Of a DNA stretch of 64,000 nt, positions 32,482-41,929 are shown piece by piece (position 1 is the first letter of the stretch; every line of letters starts with the position of its first letter). The translations under genes and the position numbers were made by a program. This DNA is from DATMNI01 sp035570275 (lineage in GTDB: Bacteria; Acidobacteriota; Terriglobia; Bryobacterales; Bryobacteraceae), in contig DATMNI010000217.1 in the NCBI GenBank assembly GCA_035570275.1, forward strand, positions 14,205 to 78,204, in the 5' to 3' direction. The notes below the pieces were generated by a model that worked only from the letters and a program-made list of their open reading frames with translations, had not been told where the DNA came from and made no database searches.

Positions 32482-33560
32482 GGTTCCCTCCGGCGCAACG
32501 GAACGCGAACCTTCACCTGCGTGCCCTTTCCGGGTTGCGACCGGATCGAAAACGCGCCATTTACCAACCGCACGCGTTCCTCCATGCTGATCAACCCGAG
32601 TCGTCCTTTTCCTTTGATGTGTTCCGGATCGAAACCGTTGCCAACGTCAGCTATTTCCATCGCGATCTCATCCCGGCTACCGCTCAAAGCGATCTGAACG
32701 CAGGCAGCTTTGGCATGTTTGCCGGCGTTCCGCAGACATTCCTGGGCTACCCGGTACAGGCACAGCGAAATATCGCCGGGGACAGACCGCGGAATGGCGC
32801 CGGGATCGAATTCGGTGGGAATGCCATGCTTTTCGGAGAAGGCGGCGCATTCATTCCTGAGCGCCACTGCCAAACCGAGATCGTCCAGAATTGCCGGGTG
32901 GAGCCGTTGGGAGATCTGATGGATGTCCTTCGCGAAGTCGCCAATTTGCGCGGTGAACTGCAGCAGCCGGCCGCCGAATTCCTGGGAGGAGGCACGGCGT
33001 GCCAGAGCCGCCATCTCCATTCCCAGCACCGCCAGCTTTTGGCCGAAATCGTCATGGAGCTCGCGGGCCAGACGCTTGCTTTCCGCCTCCTGGGCTTCAA
33101 TCAGCTTAGCCGTCAACGCCTGGAGTTCTTCCTGGTAGTCGCGCAGCTCATACTGGCGCGTACGCGTGATCAACGCCGCGTCCACCGCGCTGCGCAGGCT
33201 CAATGGGCGAACGGGTTTTTCCATAATCACCAGATTGCCCCGTGCCACCTTTTGCCGGAACATCTGATGCGCGGCCGCATCGATTCTTTCCCAGTTGCCG
33301 GTCAGCAGAATGACGGGCACATCGGACCATCTGGGTTGTGAGCCCAGAGCGCCGGACAGGCATTCGAGCGCTCCCGGCCCCAGCGCCTCCTCAGTCAGCA
33401 GGATGGCGCCGGCGCCGTCTCGAAGTTGCTCGCAAAGCTGGCGTACATCGGCGATGCGCTCACAAACCACGCCATTGTTGCCCAGCATGTCGCAGAGGAG
33501 CCGGGCATCGCGGCCCGTGGGCGCCACCACCAGCACTCGAAGCTGCTTGTCATTTACCAT
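32478..33560 (-). CDS. Histidine kinase with degenerate receiver domain
   Basis: From ATG 33560 the protein has 360 aa. Residues 7-125 look like a response-regulator receiver (LRVLVVAP, VPVILLTG, EKPVRP) but the usual phospho-acceptor Asp site reads LLTEEAL, so it is probably a pseudo-receiver. A coiled linker leads to a HisKA_3 dimerisation helix with the phospho-accepting H169 in RELHDDFGQKL. The HATPase domain has RVAQECLRNAGKHA (N box), DVGNGFD and KGKGRLGLISMEERV. No membrane segment is present, so it is a cytoplasmic NarX-family kinase. It overlaps the upstream KaiC gene by 11 bases and the response-regulator gene by four. Confidence 0.87.
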   Translation of the reverse strand: MVNDKQLRVLVVAPTGRDARLLCDMLGNNGVVCERIADVRQLCEQLRDGAGAILLTEEALGPGALECLSGALGSQPRWSDVPVILLTGNWERIDAAAHQMFRQKVARGNLVIMEKPVRPLSLRSAVDAALITRTRQYELRDYQEELQALTAKLIEAQEAESKRLARELHDDFGQKLAVLGMEMAALARRASSQEFGGRLLQFTAQIGDFAKDIHQISQRLHPAILDDLGLAVALRNECAAFSEKHGIPTEFDPGAIPRSVPGDISLCLYRVAQECLRNAGKHAKAACVQIALSGSRDEIAMEIADVGNGFDPEHIKGKGRLGLISMEERVRLVNGAFSIRSQPGKGTQVKVRVPLRRREP

Positions 33561-35055
33561 TTTCAAACAGCGAGGAACCATCGCCGGCATACTCGGGCAC
33601 GCCCGTCAACACGCCCCGGAAATGACGCAGGGGAGCTCCGATGCGAACGCCCTGCGCGCCCAGATGGAACTCACGAATGGAGTCTTCATGGGCGGCCTTG
33701 CGATGCTTGATAACCGACACGGCACGCCTCACGGCGCCGTCGAATTCAAAAAAACGAAGCATGATCAGCGTGTCCGCCAGGTAACTGACATCGACCGGCG
33801 ACTGCACCGCCGCGCCGATGAGGCCGTGTTGTGCCATGGTGAGAACCGCCACTACACCCTTGGCGGCAAGATAGCCCAAAAGCTCATGCATCTGCACCGT
33901 TAGAAAGCGCTCGTTCGGCATGGCATTCAGGTAGCCATTCAAGCTGTCTATGACCACTACGCGGACTCCAACTTCCTCCACATCCTTCCGTAGCTGGTGG
34001 GCGAACTGACCGGGACAGAGTTCCGCCGGATCGATTCGACGGATACCCACCATACCCGATGACACGTGCGTGCTAAGGTCCATGTCCATCGCGGCCATGC
34101 GGTCAAGTAACGTGGCCGGACTCTCCTCAAACATGTAGGCTACCGCGTGCTCGCCGCGCCCGGCGGCAGCACGCAAGTAGACCGCCGCGAGAGTTGATTT
34201 GCCCGCCCCCGCCGGACCAATGATCAGCGTGCTGGTGCCGCGATGCAAAGCACCCCCCAGAAGTCCATCCAGCTCCGCTATGCCCGACGGAAACCCCGAG
34301 CGGTCGCAATCGCCGCGATGCTCGGCGGCAACCAGGCGCGGAAACACGCGGAGGCCCCCGGTCTCGATGACATAATCGTGGCAGCCCTCCTGGAATGGCG
34401 CTCCGCGAAGTTTCAAAACAACCAACTGCCGCCTGAATGGCCCGTACTCCCGGCCGAGCCGCTCCAACGAAAGAACCCCATGTGAAATGCTGTGCAACTG
34501 CAGGTCGTGATCGGTTCCAGTCATGTCATCCAAAAGCATGACCGTGCACTGCCGTCCGGCAAAGAATTGTTTTAAAGCCAGGATCTGACGACGATATCGG
34601 AGCGGATCTCGCGCCAGCAGCCGCATCTCCGACAAAGAGTCGAAAACAACGCGGCGGGGCTTGATTTTTTCGACCTGCTGATAGACGTCGTGAATGGTGT
34701 CGGTGAGCTCGGCGTCTTCCGGACGAAACACCGTATACTCCCATTCGGGCTTCAAACGCCTCTCGGTGGCGTCGAGCTCATACAGGTCAATACCCTGCAG
34801 GGACCATCCATGAGATTCAGCCACGTGGCCGAGTTCGTCTTTGGTCTCGGACAGCGTCACATACAGACACCGTTCTCCTTGTTCCCGCCCCTGAAGCAGG
34901 AACTGCAATGCCAGCGTCGTTTTTCCCGTTCCGGGTTTGCCCTCTACCAAATATTGCCTATGGACAGGAAGTCCACCGGAGAGGATCTGGTCCAGGCCGG
35001 CAATCCCAGTGCCAGCCTTGGGTTTTGCAGAGCTCACTCCATTATTCTGGATCAT
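33550..35055 (-). CDS. KaiC/RAD55-like double-domain ATPase (upstream copy)
   Basis: The 501-aa protein has two KaiC-type RecA domains. The first carries GIAGLDQILSGGLP and the P-loop GKPGTGKT (residues 39-46), with a segment like RVVFDSLSEMRLLARDP. The second begins GIAELDGLLGGALHRG, with GPAGAGKST and VVVIDSLNGYLNAMP. It is first in an overlapping gene set followed by the histidine kinase and response regulator; AAGGAGG lies 10 bases before its ATG. It probably senses or transmits a state through the kinase, but no partner is proven. Confidence 0.83.
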   Translation of the reverse strand: MIQNNGVSSAKPKAGTGIAGLDQILSGGLPVHRQYLVEGKPGTGKTTLALQFLLQGREQGERCLYVTLSETKDELGHVAESHGWSLQGIDLYELDATERRLKPEWEYTVFRPEDAELTDTIHDVYQQVEKIKPRRVVFDSLSEMRLLARDPLRYRRQILALKQFFAGRQCTVMLLDDMTGTDHDLQLHSISHGVLSLERLGREYGPFRRQLVVLKLRGAPFQEGCHDYVIETGGLRVFPRLVAAEHRGDCDRSGFPSGIAELDGLLGGALHRGTSTLIIGPAGAGKSTLAAVYLRAAAGRGEHAVAYMFEESPATLLDRMAAMDMDLSTHVSSGMVGIRRIDPAELCPGQFAHQLRKDVEEVGVRVVVIDSLNGYLNAMPNERFLTVQMHELLGYLAAKGVVAVLTMAQHGLIGAAVQSPVDVSYLADTLIMLRFFEFDGAVRRAVSVIKHRKAAHEDSIREFHLGAQGVRIGAPLRHFRGVLTGVPEYAGDGSSLFENGK

Positions 35056-35223
35056 TTCAATCCGGCCTCCTTCCGGGAGCGCTCATTCAATCATAGTCCC
35101 GTTTTTTCCGCCGTGGAACCAGTGGCGCACCGGGCGTATGGCGAAACTGGAGCGGCCAGTGGCGGTAACGCCGCCGTATAATCGGAGTATCAGATCTTTC
35201 CACTCGGGCCATAAGGAGGCTAT

Positions 35224-36084
35224 GTGGTACTCTTCACCGCCAGCAGATGGGGCGCGATCGGCATTGCCCTCCTCGGCGCCGTCGCTACGATTACCGCACA
35301 GACAACCACTTCGCGCTTCAGCCTTCACCAAAGCATTCTGGAGGAGGGTTGGAAGGTTACGCCGGCGGAAGCCGCCCGGTTCGAGTCCGAACTCGCTGGC
35401 GATCCCGGGAACCTGTCTCTGCGCACTCGTCTTCTCAGCTACTACTACCAGTACATGATCAAGGAGCCGCGCCTGCGTCACGTCGTATGGTTGATTGAGA
35501 ACCGCCCCGACGCGGAAGTGTTCCTGGCCGCCAGCGATATTACTTCCGTGTCCCAGAATTGGACGGGTCTAAATGAAGCGGCCGGCTACCAGCGTGTAAA
35601 GGCTCTTTGGCTGCGGCAGACGGAGCGATTCCCGGCTAACGCCAAGGTTCTTGCCAATGCCGCCATGGCGATGAACGGACCCGACTCGGAGGTTTCTTTG
35701 GAGTTGGTGAAACGGGCGCGAGGCGTAGAACCAGGCAACCCTGAATGGACCAGGTGGCTGGCAAGAATATACCAGTTGGCCGCACGTTCCAGTTTCGCCG
35801 GCGGGTTCGGCAATATAAGGACTTTCGTTGGGACCCCACAGGATCGCGATACCCTGCCGCCCTTCTCGCTGCCTTTAGCCGCCTGCGACGCGTTGCAACG
35901 CGAACTTGCGACCTCAACGGATGCGGCGCTGGTCGGCGCCACGGGAGAGGCGCTCGTCCGCGAGTCCCGGTTGTTAATTCGCGGCCCGGCAGCCAGTCCG
36001 GAGGTGGTAAAGAGCGCTGCCTTCGGCGAAAACCTGCTTGCCAGGGCGCGCGTTCTCGAACCGGATAACCCGCGTTGGCGATAA
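35224..36084 (+). CDS. Exported hypothetical protein with TPR-like helices
   Basis: The 286-aa protein starts at GTG 35224, preceded by AAGGAGG; an ATG two bases earlier is out of frame. Residues 1-26 (MVLFTASRWGAIGIALLGAVATITAQ) are a signal peptide. The rest is mostly helical with TPR/Sel1-like features (ARFESELAGDPGNLSLRTRLLSYYY, PEWTRWLARIYQLAAR, ENLLARARVLEPDNPRWR). No enzyme motif is recognised. It is divergent from the KaiC-kinase operon and shares a 168-base control region with it. Confidence 0.65.
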   Translation: MVLFTASRWGAIGIALLGAVATITAQTTTSRFSLHQSILEEGWKVTPAEAARFESELAGDPGNLSLRTRLLSYYYQYMIKEPRLRHVVWLIENRPDAEVFLAASDITSVSQNWTGLNEAAGYQRVKALWLRQTERFPANAKVLANAAMAMNGPDSEVSLELVKRARGVEPGNPEWTRWLARIYQLAARSSFAGGFGNIRTFVGTPQDRDTLPPFSLPLAACDALQRELATSTDAALVGATGEALVRESRLLIRGPAASPEVVKSAAFGENLLARARVLEPDNPRWR

Positions 36085-36250
36085 GTCCGGACTACCTCTT
36101 TGACCCGACCCTTTGACCACGCTGGATACCGACGTCGCTGTACCCGCCAGGCTGCCGGCCGGAGAGTAGGATATTCGAGCGCGATGGCTGCCGGCTTTAC
36201 CGGGGAGTTTCTGGGGGAGGATCGGCCCGTGGCCGGCGACGTCAGAGAGT

Positions 36251-36712
36251 TCACTTCAGCAGGGCGTCGATGGCGGCTTGAGAGATGGCTTCGTCTACCT
36301 CCGATGCGGCGCCGCTGGCAGCCATACCGCCGATGGTGACGCCATCGATCTTAATCGGAAGACCGCCTTGATTCGGGAAGGCCTCCGGGAAGGCCAGAAC
36401 TTCCAGGTTGCCGGCCTTCAGGCGGTCGGCGGCGGCTTTCGAGGGCTGGCGGTAGATGGCTGCGTGCCGGGCCTTTTTCTGCGCGAACTGGATGGTGTTG
36501 TAGCCGGCGCCATCGGCTTTCTGCAGGAAGAGCAAGTTGCCGGTCTCGTCCACAATGCAGAGCGTGACCTGGACGTTGCGCTTCTGAGCCTCCTGTTCGG
36601 CGGCGGCGACCATGATTTTGATGGCGGCCAGATTCAGGTACTTCTTGGCGGGCAGATCCACGGCCGAGGCCACTACGGCCACCGTAAGGAGCAGAGTTAC
36701 AAGTCTGAGCAT
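36251..36712 (-). CDS. Secreted GlcG/HbpS family protein
   Basis: The 153-aa protein has a signal peptide (MLRLVTLLLTVAVVASA) and one GlcG/HbpS domain (KKYLNLAAIKIMVAAAEQEAQKRN, VTLCIVDETGNLLFLQKADGA, GGLPIKIDGVTIGGMAASGA). It is exported, unlike the paralogue at 2088-2483. The family includes the heme-binding HbpS and proteins next to alcohol or glycolate oxidation genes; here the neighbour upstream is an SDR. The two genes lie 24 bases apart in the same direction and may be co-transcribed. Confidence 0.8.
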   Translation of the reverse strand: MLRLVTLLLTVAVVASAVDLPAKKYLNLAAIKIMVAAAEQEAQKRNVQVTLCIVDETGNLLFLQKADGAGYNTIQFAQKKARHAAIYRQPSKAAADRLKAGNLEVLAFPEAFPNQGGLPIKIDGVTIGGMAASGAASEVDEAISQAAIDALLK

Positions 36713-36736
36713 GCGAAATATAGTATCAGGCCGGGG

Positions 36737-37465
36737 TCACAGATAGGTGGGCAGAATCTGCATCTCCGGCACGGCCACCCGGGGCGGGAACTTGGCAACC
36801 GCCAGGATCGCCTCGGCCACGTCTTCCGGCTGCAAGGCTTTGGCCAGCACTTCCGGACCGGGTTTCACGGGCCGCTTGTCCAGGATTTCGGTGTCCACAA
36901 GGCCTGGACAGATCACACAAGTGCGGACGCCGTTCTCCTTTTCCTCCACACGAATGGCGTGCGCCAGCCCGAGAAGGCCGCGCTTGGACGCCTGGTAGGC
37001 GGCGCCTGAAACGTCCGGCACCAAACCCGAAATCGAAGACACGTAAATGAGGTGTCCGGCGCCCGCCTGACGCATCGCGGGCAGCACGGCGTTGGTGATA
37101 TAGTAGGCGCCGTTCAGGTTCACACTCAACATCATGTCCCAGAGGTGGGGGTTCAAGCGCTTCATGGACCGGTCGGGTATGTTGGTTCCGGTGACGTAAA
37201 CCATCACGTCAATCTTGCCGCACTGTTCGCACGTTCGTTCCGCGAGTTGTTCCATCTCGGCGGCATTCGATGCGTCGGCGGCGGCGATATCTAATGCGTG
37301 GCCTTCCTTGACCACTTGCTGCTGCAGGCTGCGCAGGCGGTCGCCGCGCCGGGCCGATGCGATCACGCGGGCCCCTTCCCGCGCGAAGAGGACAGCGGTC
37401 TCGCGGCCGATTCCGCTGGAGGCGCCCAGTACGAGGACGACCTGGTCTTTCAAAGAAACGGGCAT
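36737..37465 (-). CDS. Short-chain dehydrogenase/reductase
   Basis: From Met 37465 the protein has 242 aa; the frame opens at 37510, but the N-terminus MPVSLKDQVVLVLGASSGIG is the usual SDR start. It has GASSGIG for NAD(P) binding, an altered NNAG region (MVYVTGTNI), Ser in YVSSISG and YQASKRG for catalysis. The missing NNAG Asn is unusual. Substrate unknown. The HbpS-like secreted protein follows. Confidence 0.8.
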   Translation of the reverse strand: MPVSLKDQVVLVLGASSGIGRETAVLFAREGARVIASARRGDRLRSLQQQVVKEGHALDIAAADASNAAEMEQLAERTCEQCGKIDVMVYVTGTNIPDRSMKRLNPHLWDMMLSVNLNGAYYITNAVLPAMRQAGAGHLIYVSSISGLVPDVSGAAYQASKRGLLGLAHAIRVEEKENGVRTCVICPGLVDTEILDKRPVKPGPEVLAKALQPEDVAEAILAVAKFPPRVAVPEMQILPTYL

Positions 37466-37527
37466 GCTCAGATTGTGGCACGACTGGCGGGTGCCCGGCG
37501 GGAAAAACACAGCCAGAAATGGCCGGG

Positions 37528-39228
37528 TTACTTTGCCGCCTGGGCGTCGCGTACACAGCGGAAGCCGAGGTTCATGGCTTTCCAGCGGGCCGGGACCGCG
37601 GTGTCATCCCAGATCAGGTCGGGCGCCAACGGGGGACCGTTAAATCCTCCTCCACGGATGGTGTACCAGAGGTCGTTCGGTCCTGGAGGCGGGTCCATGG
37701 TTTGGAACTGCTCTGTCTTCGCGCCCGGCGGATTCGACTGATCGACCAGTTCCCAGACGTTGCCGACCATATTCAGCGCGCCGTTCGGGCTGGCGCCATT
37801 TGGCATGGCATCGGCGGCCCATGGGCCTTCGGAATTGAGGTTGGCGCGAGACGCATCGGCCGGGTTTCCCGGTTGGCTTGCCGGTTGGTTTTCCCCTTCG
37901 TTTCCCCACGGATAGTCCCGGCCGTCGGCCCCCCGCGCGGCCTTCTCCCATTCCCGGGCGGTGGGCAGACGCTTGCCGGCCCACCTGGCAAAGGCCTGGG
38001 CATCCAGAAACGAGACTTCCACCACCGGGTAGGTGCGCTTGTCCGGTTTGAAATGGACAGGCAGCGGATGGCCCGTAGCCTGACAAAAAGCCGCATAGGC
38101 GGCATTGGTTACTTCTGTCTTGTCTATATAAAACGCCGGCAGGTCTACCTGGTTTTTGTCTTTGCCGAACAGGAACGTCCCCATCGGCACCAGCACCATT
38201 TCGCCGGTAGGTGTAGTGATGCTCTTGGCCAGCGCCGGCCCAGCCGGTCTCGATTTCGGCCGCATGGCGAAGTAGACCCCGGCGGCCGCCAGCAGCGCCA
38301 CCAGCACCACCACCACGGGCAGCAGCCAACCCGGCCGGGCTTTGGCCGGAGAGGCCGGAACGACTGCCTGCATTTCCGGCTGCATTTCCGGCATGATGGC
38401 GGTCGGTAATTCCTGTTCCACCAGCACGCGGTCCAGTTCCTGACAGACCGGGCCGAAGCCTTGTGGCCGGTCGGCGGGGTTCTTGGCGGTGCATTTCGCG
38501 ACCAGGTCGCATACCGATTGCGGCACACGCGCCTGGTGCAACGGGTCCAGGTTCAGCGGCTCGTTTAGGATCTGATAGAAGATTCTCTCCACGGTGTCGC
38601 CCGAGATTGGCTTGGCGCCCGTCAGCAATTCGAATAGCAGAATTCCGAAAGCGTAAACGTCTACCTGCCCGGTGATATTGGCCCCGGTCACTTGTTCCGG
38701 CGCCATGTAATACGGCGTGCCCAGAACGAAGCCGGCTCGGGTCATCTGCAGGCCCTCGGTCTTGGCGATGCCGAAGTCCATCAGCTTGACCACACCGGCG
38801 GTGTTGATATGGACGTTGTCCGGCTTGATGTCGCGGTGGATAATTTTTTGCGTGTGAATGTAGCCCAGGGCGCGCGCGATCTGCAGGGCGATCTTGAGCT
38901 TGCCTTGCAAGTCGCCCGTGTGTCCGTCCGTGATGGCGTGGCGCAGGTCTTCGCCGCGCAGAAATTCCATCACCATGAAGGGCCGGTGCTGCTCATCCTC
39001 GCCAAAATCATAAATGCCGAGGATGTTGTCGTGTGAAAGGTTGCCGGCCATGCGGGCTTCCGCCAGGAAGCGGGCCTTGGCCTCGGCATCCTCGCAGCCG
39101 GCATCGGTGAGGATCTTCACCGCCACCGTGCGGCCGATGACGGTGTCGCGCGCGCGGTAAACGTGCGACATGCCACCGCCCAAAAACTCCTCCAGCTCAT
39201 ATTTTCCGATTTTTGCCGGAAGCTGCAT
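37528..39228 (-). CDS. Ser/Thr protein kinase fused to a formylglycine-generating-enzyme-like domain
   Basis: The 566-aa protein has a PknB-like kinase domain (residues 8-270): glycine loop GGGMSHVYRA, Lys38 in VAVKIL, catalytic HRDIKPDN (131-138), DFG at 151-153, and YMAPEQ. A membrane helix follows (about residues 288-308), then a periplasmic FGE-sulfatase/SUMF1-type domain (about 330-562: VPMGTFLFGKDKNQ, VEVSFLDAQAFARWAGKRLPTAREWEKAARG, YPWGNE, GNVWELVDQS). In this domain family many members bind ligands rather than make formylglycine. It probably senses an external signal and phosphorylates cytosolic targets. A phosphatase gene lies immediately upstream in the same direction. Confidence 0.88.
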   Translation of the reverse strand: MQLPAKIGKYELEEFLGGGMSHVYRARDTVIGRTVAVKILTDAGCEDAEAKARFLAEARMAGNLSHDNILGIYDFGEDEQHRPFMVMEFLRGEDLRHAITDGHTGDLQGKLKIALQIARALGYIHTQKIIHRDIKPDNVHINTAGVVKLMDFGIAKTEGLQMTRAGFVLGTPYYMAPEQVTGANITGQVDVYAFGILLFELLTGAKPISGDTVERIFYQILNEPLNLDPLHQARVPQSVCDLVAKCTAKNPADRPQGFGPVCQELDRVLVEQELPTAIMPEMQPEMQAVVPASPAKARPGWLLPVVVVLVALLAAAGVYFAMRPKSRPAGPALAKSITTPTGEMVLVPMGTFLFGKDKNQVDLPAFYIDKTEVTNAAYAAFCQATGHPLPVHFKPDKRTYPVVEVSFLDAQAFARWAGKRLPTAREWEKAARGADGRDYPWGNEGENQPASQPGNPADASRANLNSEGPWAADAMPNGASPNGALNMVGNVWELVDQSNPPGAKTEQFQTMDPPPGPNDLWYTIRGGGFNGPPLAPDLIWDDTAVPARWKAMNLGFRCVRDAQAAK

Positions 39229-39286
39229 GGTTGTTGCAGGCTGACCGTCTGCCCCACCAAATGTAGCAGCTACTCCACGACGCGCG

Positions 39287-41809
39287 CTACACCACGCGCG
39301 CCACTACCAGCGTCATATCGTCATGCTGGGCAGCACCGGCGACAAAGTTGTCGGCCGCCTGCATGATGCGCGAGATCATCTCCGCGGGCGGCAGCCATGT
39401 TTCAGGCGGCAGACCGGCACAGCCCCGCGCGGCCCCGATGAGCGCTTCTTCGCCCCACTCCTCCTCGCGGGCGTTCTCAGCCTCGCTGATACCATCGGTG
39501 TAGAACAGCAGCAGGTCGCCAGGCAGAAGCTGCATCTCGTCCTGCTGGTACGCCGAGACCGGGAACAACCCCACCACGGGGCCGCCGGTCTCGAGCAGAA
39601 TCACCTCCGCGCCACGCAGCAGGATGGGTGGGTTATGGCCGCCGTTGGTATAGACCAGGCGGCGCGTGGCCGGGTCGAACTGGCAATAGAAAAACGTGGC
39701 GTAGCGATTGTCGGGTGAGGTGTCGTAAACCAGCCGGTTCACGTTGACCATGAGGCCCGCCACGTCGCCGGCCGCGGTTTGCGACTGGCCGCGCACGGAG
39801 GCCTGCAGACTGGCCATCAGCAGCGCGGCGGGAACGCCTTTGCCCGAGACATCGCCGACCGCCAGGCCGAGACGCCCGTTAGAGAGCGCCAGAAAATCGT
39901 AGTAGTCGCCGCCAACGCCGCGCGCCGGGCGGCAGTAGCCGGCATATTCCAGCGCCGCCACCACGGGCGCATTCTGCGGGAACAACCGCTGCTGCACCTC
40001 ACGGGCGATTTCGATTTCGCGGTTGAGCAGTTCGCGCTGCGCCACCTCGCTGGCGATGGCTTCCGAGAGGCGGCTGTTTTCCAGGGCGAGGCCGGTCTGC
40101 GCGGCCACGGTGCGCAGCAGGTTGGTATCGCTGGGGGAATACGGGGCCTCGGATTTTTTCGGACCAAGACTAATGAAGCCCAGCAGTTCCTTCTTCGACG
40201 ACAACGGAAGCAGCATCTGCGCGCGCAGCCGGTTGAGTGCCGCGCCATCTTCGCCGCGCGCATGGCCATCCACGGCCACCGGTTCGCGCGACCGCCGCAT
40301 GCGTTTCACGGTCTCCGTGCTTTCGGGAAAAGTGACCTCCAGCGGCGCGGCGTACCCGGTGGCCAGTGCCGGACGGAAGACGCCCCCATCCTGCATCAGC
40401 ACGGCGACGCACTGCACGTGCAGCGATTCTCCCAGCTTGCGGGCCACGGTTTCGAAAAGCTCGTCTTTGTCCAGAATGCCGCGCACCTGTTCGCTCAGTT
40501 CCCCCAGAATGCGCTCGGCATCGTAGGCCTCGCGGAAGAACTTGCGGTCCACCCAGCGGCGCACCCGGTCGCCCACGTCGCGAATGCGAATCACCACCAC
40601 GATCCCGATAGCGATCAGCGACAGCTTGGCGGGGCGCCCAACATGCGGCGCGTCCAGCAGGGTGACCGCCGCGAACCAAACGGCCATTCCGAGGCCGGCC
40701 TGGAACACGCGGATTCCACCGCGGGCCAGCGCGTACTGCACGCCTTGCCGGATGACCATACGGACATCCAGCGCGCGCTGCACCACAATCACGTACGCCA
40801 TGGTGATAGGGAACAGCACCATCGCCATCATGGCGTAGACCATGGCGCCGCTATCGCTGGGCTGTTGGTGCAGCACGAGCCAGTTGTAGAGGACCAGCAG
40901 GAACGACGGCGTCATCGCCACGGTGCAGCCCCAATAGAGGAGGCGGAGCCGGCGGCGGTCATCGGCGGCCAGTTGCGGGTCGCGATACTTGACGGCCAGG
41001 GCCGTGAAGAAGAGGCTGGTGAGAGCGAAAATCAACGCCTGTTCCAGCCACGAAGGGAAAGCGGCGGGCAGGGCGGCTGCGGCTGCTTCGTCGATGGCGT
41101 GGACCCCAGTGATGATCGTGCTCCACAGAGCGGTGGCCGCCAGCGGAAGCAGGAGGACCCACTTCACCCAGGGAACGCGCCGGTCAAGCCGCCACCGGAT
41201 CGGGAAATAAATCCCGAACAGCATCATGCAGGCGCCCCACGCTCCGACGATGACGTCGCGATATGCCAGCGCCACCACCGCGACCGGCGTTGGCCAGCCG
41301 CGAGGGTCCAGAATCCCCTGGCTGGTGAGTTGGCTCATGCCGAGCAGGATGCCCAAGAGCAGCCAGGCCCGCAAATCGCGCGGCCGCAGCGCCGCTACCC
41401 AGAACCCCAATAGGATGCAAAGCCACGGCATGAAGAGATACGACACGGCGGCGAACAACCACCAGGCGCGCAGGGGTTCCAGGACTACACGAAACTCAAC
41501 GGGCTTGCCGTCGCGTTCGATGCTGACGGCGAGCGTTTGGCCGGGTCTCTTCTCGCGAATTGGCTGCAGCAGATCGCGCGCCTGGCGAAGCGGGCGTCCT
41601 TCGATAGCGACGACGCGATCGCCGCGCCGCAATCCTGCGTCGACGCCGGGGCGGGTCAAATCGGCGATGAGCGGCTGTTCGTTCCCGATGACGAACGGCC
41701 GCAGCGGGTAGTCGCCGGCCAGTTCGCGAACCACGTCGATGGTGTAGGTTGTCTGGTTGGCGATGGCGAAGGCGAAGAGTATCGTCAGCCAGAAGTACGC
41801 CCGCTTCAT
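39287..41809 (-). CDS. Membrane PP2C/SpoIIE phosphatase with PDZ and GAF domains
   Basis: From ATG 41809 the protein has 840 aa. The N-terminal part has a membrane helix and a PDZ-like domain (GLRRGDRVVAIEGRPLRQARDLLQ), then several membrane helices (about residues 115-350). A GAF domain follows (LFETVARKLGESLHVQCVAV, LLRTVAAQTGLALEN), and a C-terminal SpoIIE/RsbU phosphatase (EVQQRLFPQNAP, GVGGDYYDFLALSNGRLGLAVGDVSGKG, LLFYTDGISEA, HDDMTLVVARVV) with the metal-binding Asp residues. It should dephosphorylate a protein in response to a membrane or ligand signal. A TTG two codons earlier is an alternative start. With the kinase downstream, it may form a Ser/Thr phospho-switch. Confidence 0.88.
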   Translation of the reverse strand: MKRAYFWLTILFAFAIANQTTYTIDVVRELAGDYPLRPFVIGNEQPLIADLTRPGVDAGLRRGDRVVAIEGRPLRQARDLLQPIREKRPGQTLAVSIERDGKPVEFRVVLEPLRAWWLFAAVSYLFMPWLCILLGFWVAALRPRDLRAWLLLGILLGMSQLTSQGILDPRGWPTPVAVVALAYRDVIVGAWGACMMLFGIYFPIRWRLDRRVPWVKWVLLLPLAATALWSTIITGVHAIDEAAAAALPAAFPSWLEQALIFALTSLFFTALAVKYRDPQLAADDRRRLRLLYWGCTVAMTPSFLLVLYNWLVLHQQPSDSGAMVYAMMAMVLFPITMAYVIVVQRALDVRMVIRQGVQYALARGGIRVFQAGLGMAVWFAAVTLLDAPHVGRPAKLSLIAIGIVVVIRIRDVGDRVRRWVDRKFFREAYDAERILGELSEQVRGILDKDELFETVARKLGESLHVQCVAVLMQDGGVFRPALATGYAAPLEVTFPESTETVKRMRRSREPVAVDGHARGEDGAALNRLRAQMLLPLSSKKELLGFISLGPKKSEAPYSPSDTNLLRTVAAQTGLALENSRLSEAIASEVAQRELLNREIEIAREVQQRLFPQNAPVVAALEYAGYCRPARGVGGDYYDFLALSNGRLGLAVGDVSGKGVPAALLMASLQASVRGQSQTAAGDVAGLMVNVNRLVYDTSPDNRYATFFYCQFDPATRRLVYTNGGHNPPILLRGAEVILLETGGPVVGLFPVSAYQQDEMQLLPGDLLLFYTDGISEAENAREEEWGEEALIGAARGCAGLPPETWLPPAEMISRIMQAADNFVAGAAQHDDMTLVVARVV

Positions 41810-41853
41810 TCTCAATCACACTAACAGAATGGAGGGGCACGGGCAGGGTATGT

Positions 41854-41891
41854 GGGGCAGGTTGGTAACTGCGGCGGATTGGCAATCCGCT
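41854..41891 (+). repeat. REP-like element, family B
   Basis: The segment begins GGGGCAGGTTGG and contains GCGGCGGATTGGCAATCCGC. It matches the reverse complement of 5690-5730 apart from one substitution and one deletion. It lies in the gap between the phosphatase start and the arsenite methyltransferase remnant. Confidence 0.6.
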
Positions 41892-41929
41892 GGATTATGC
41901 GCAGCATGTTGGACCGCAGCAGGCCGCTC

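Noticed and set aside
39779..41413. 544-codon plus-strand frame
   Set aside because: It is antisense to the SpoIIE phosphatase gene, whose domains are unmistakable.
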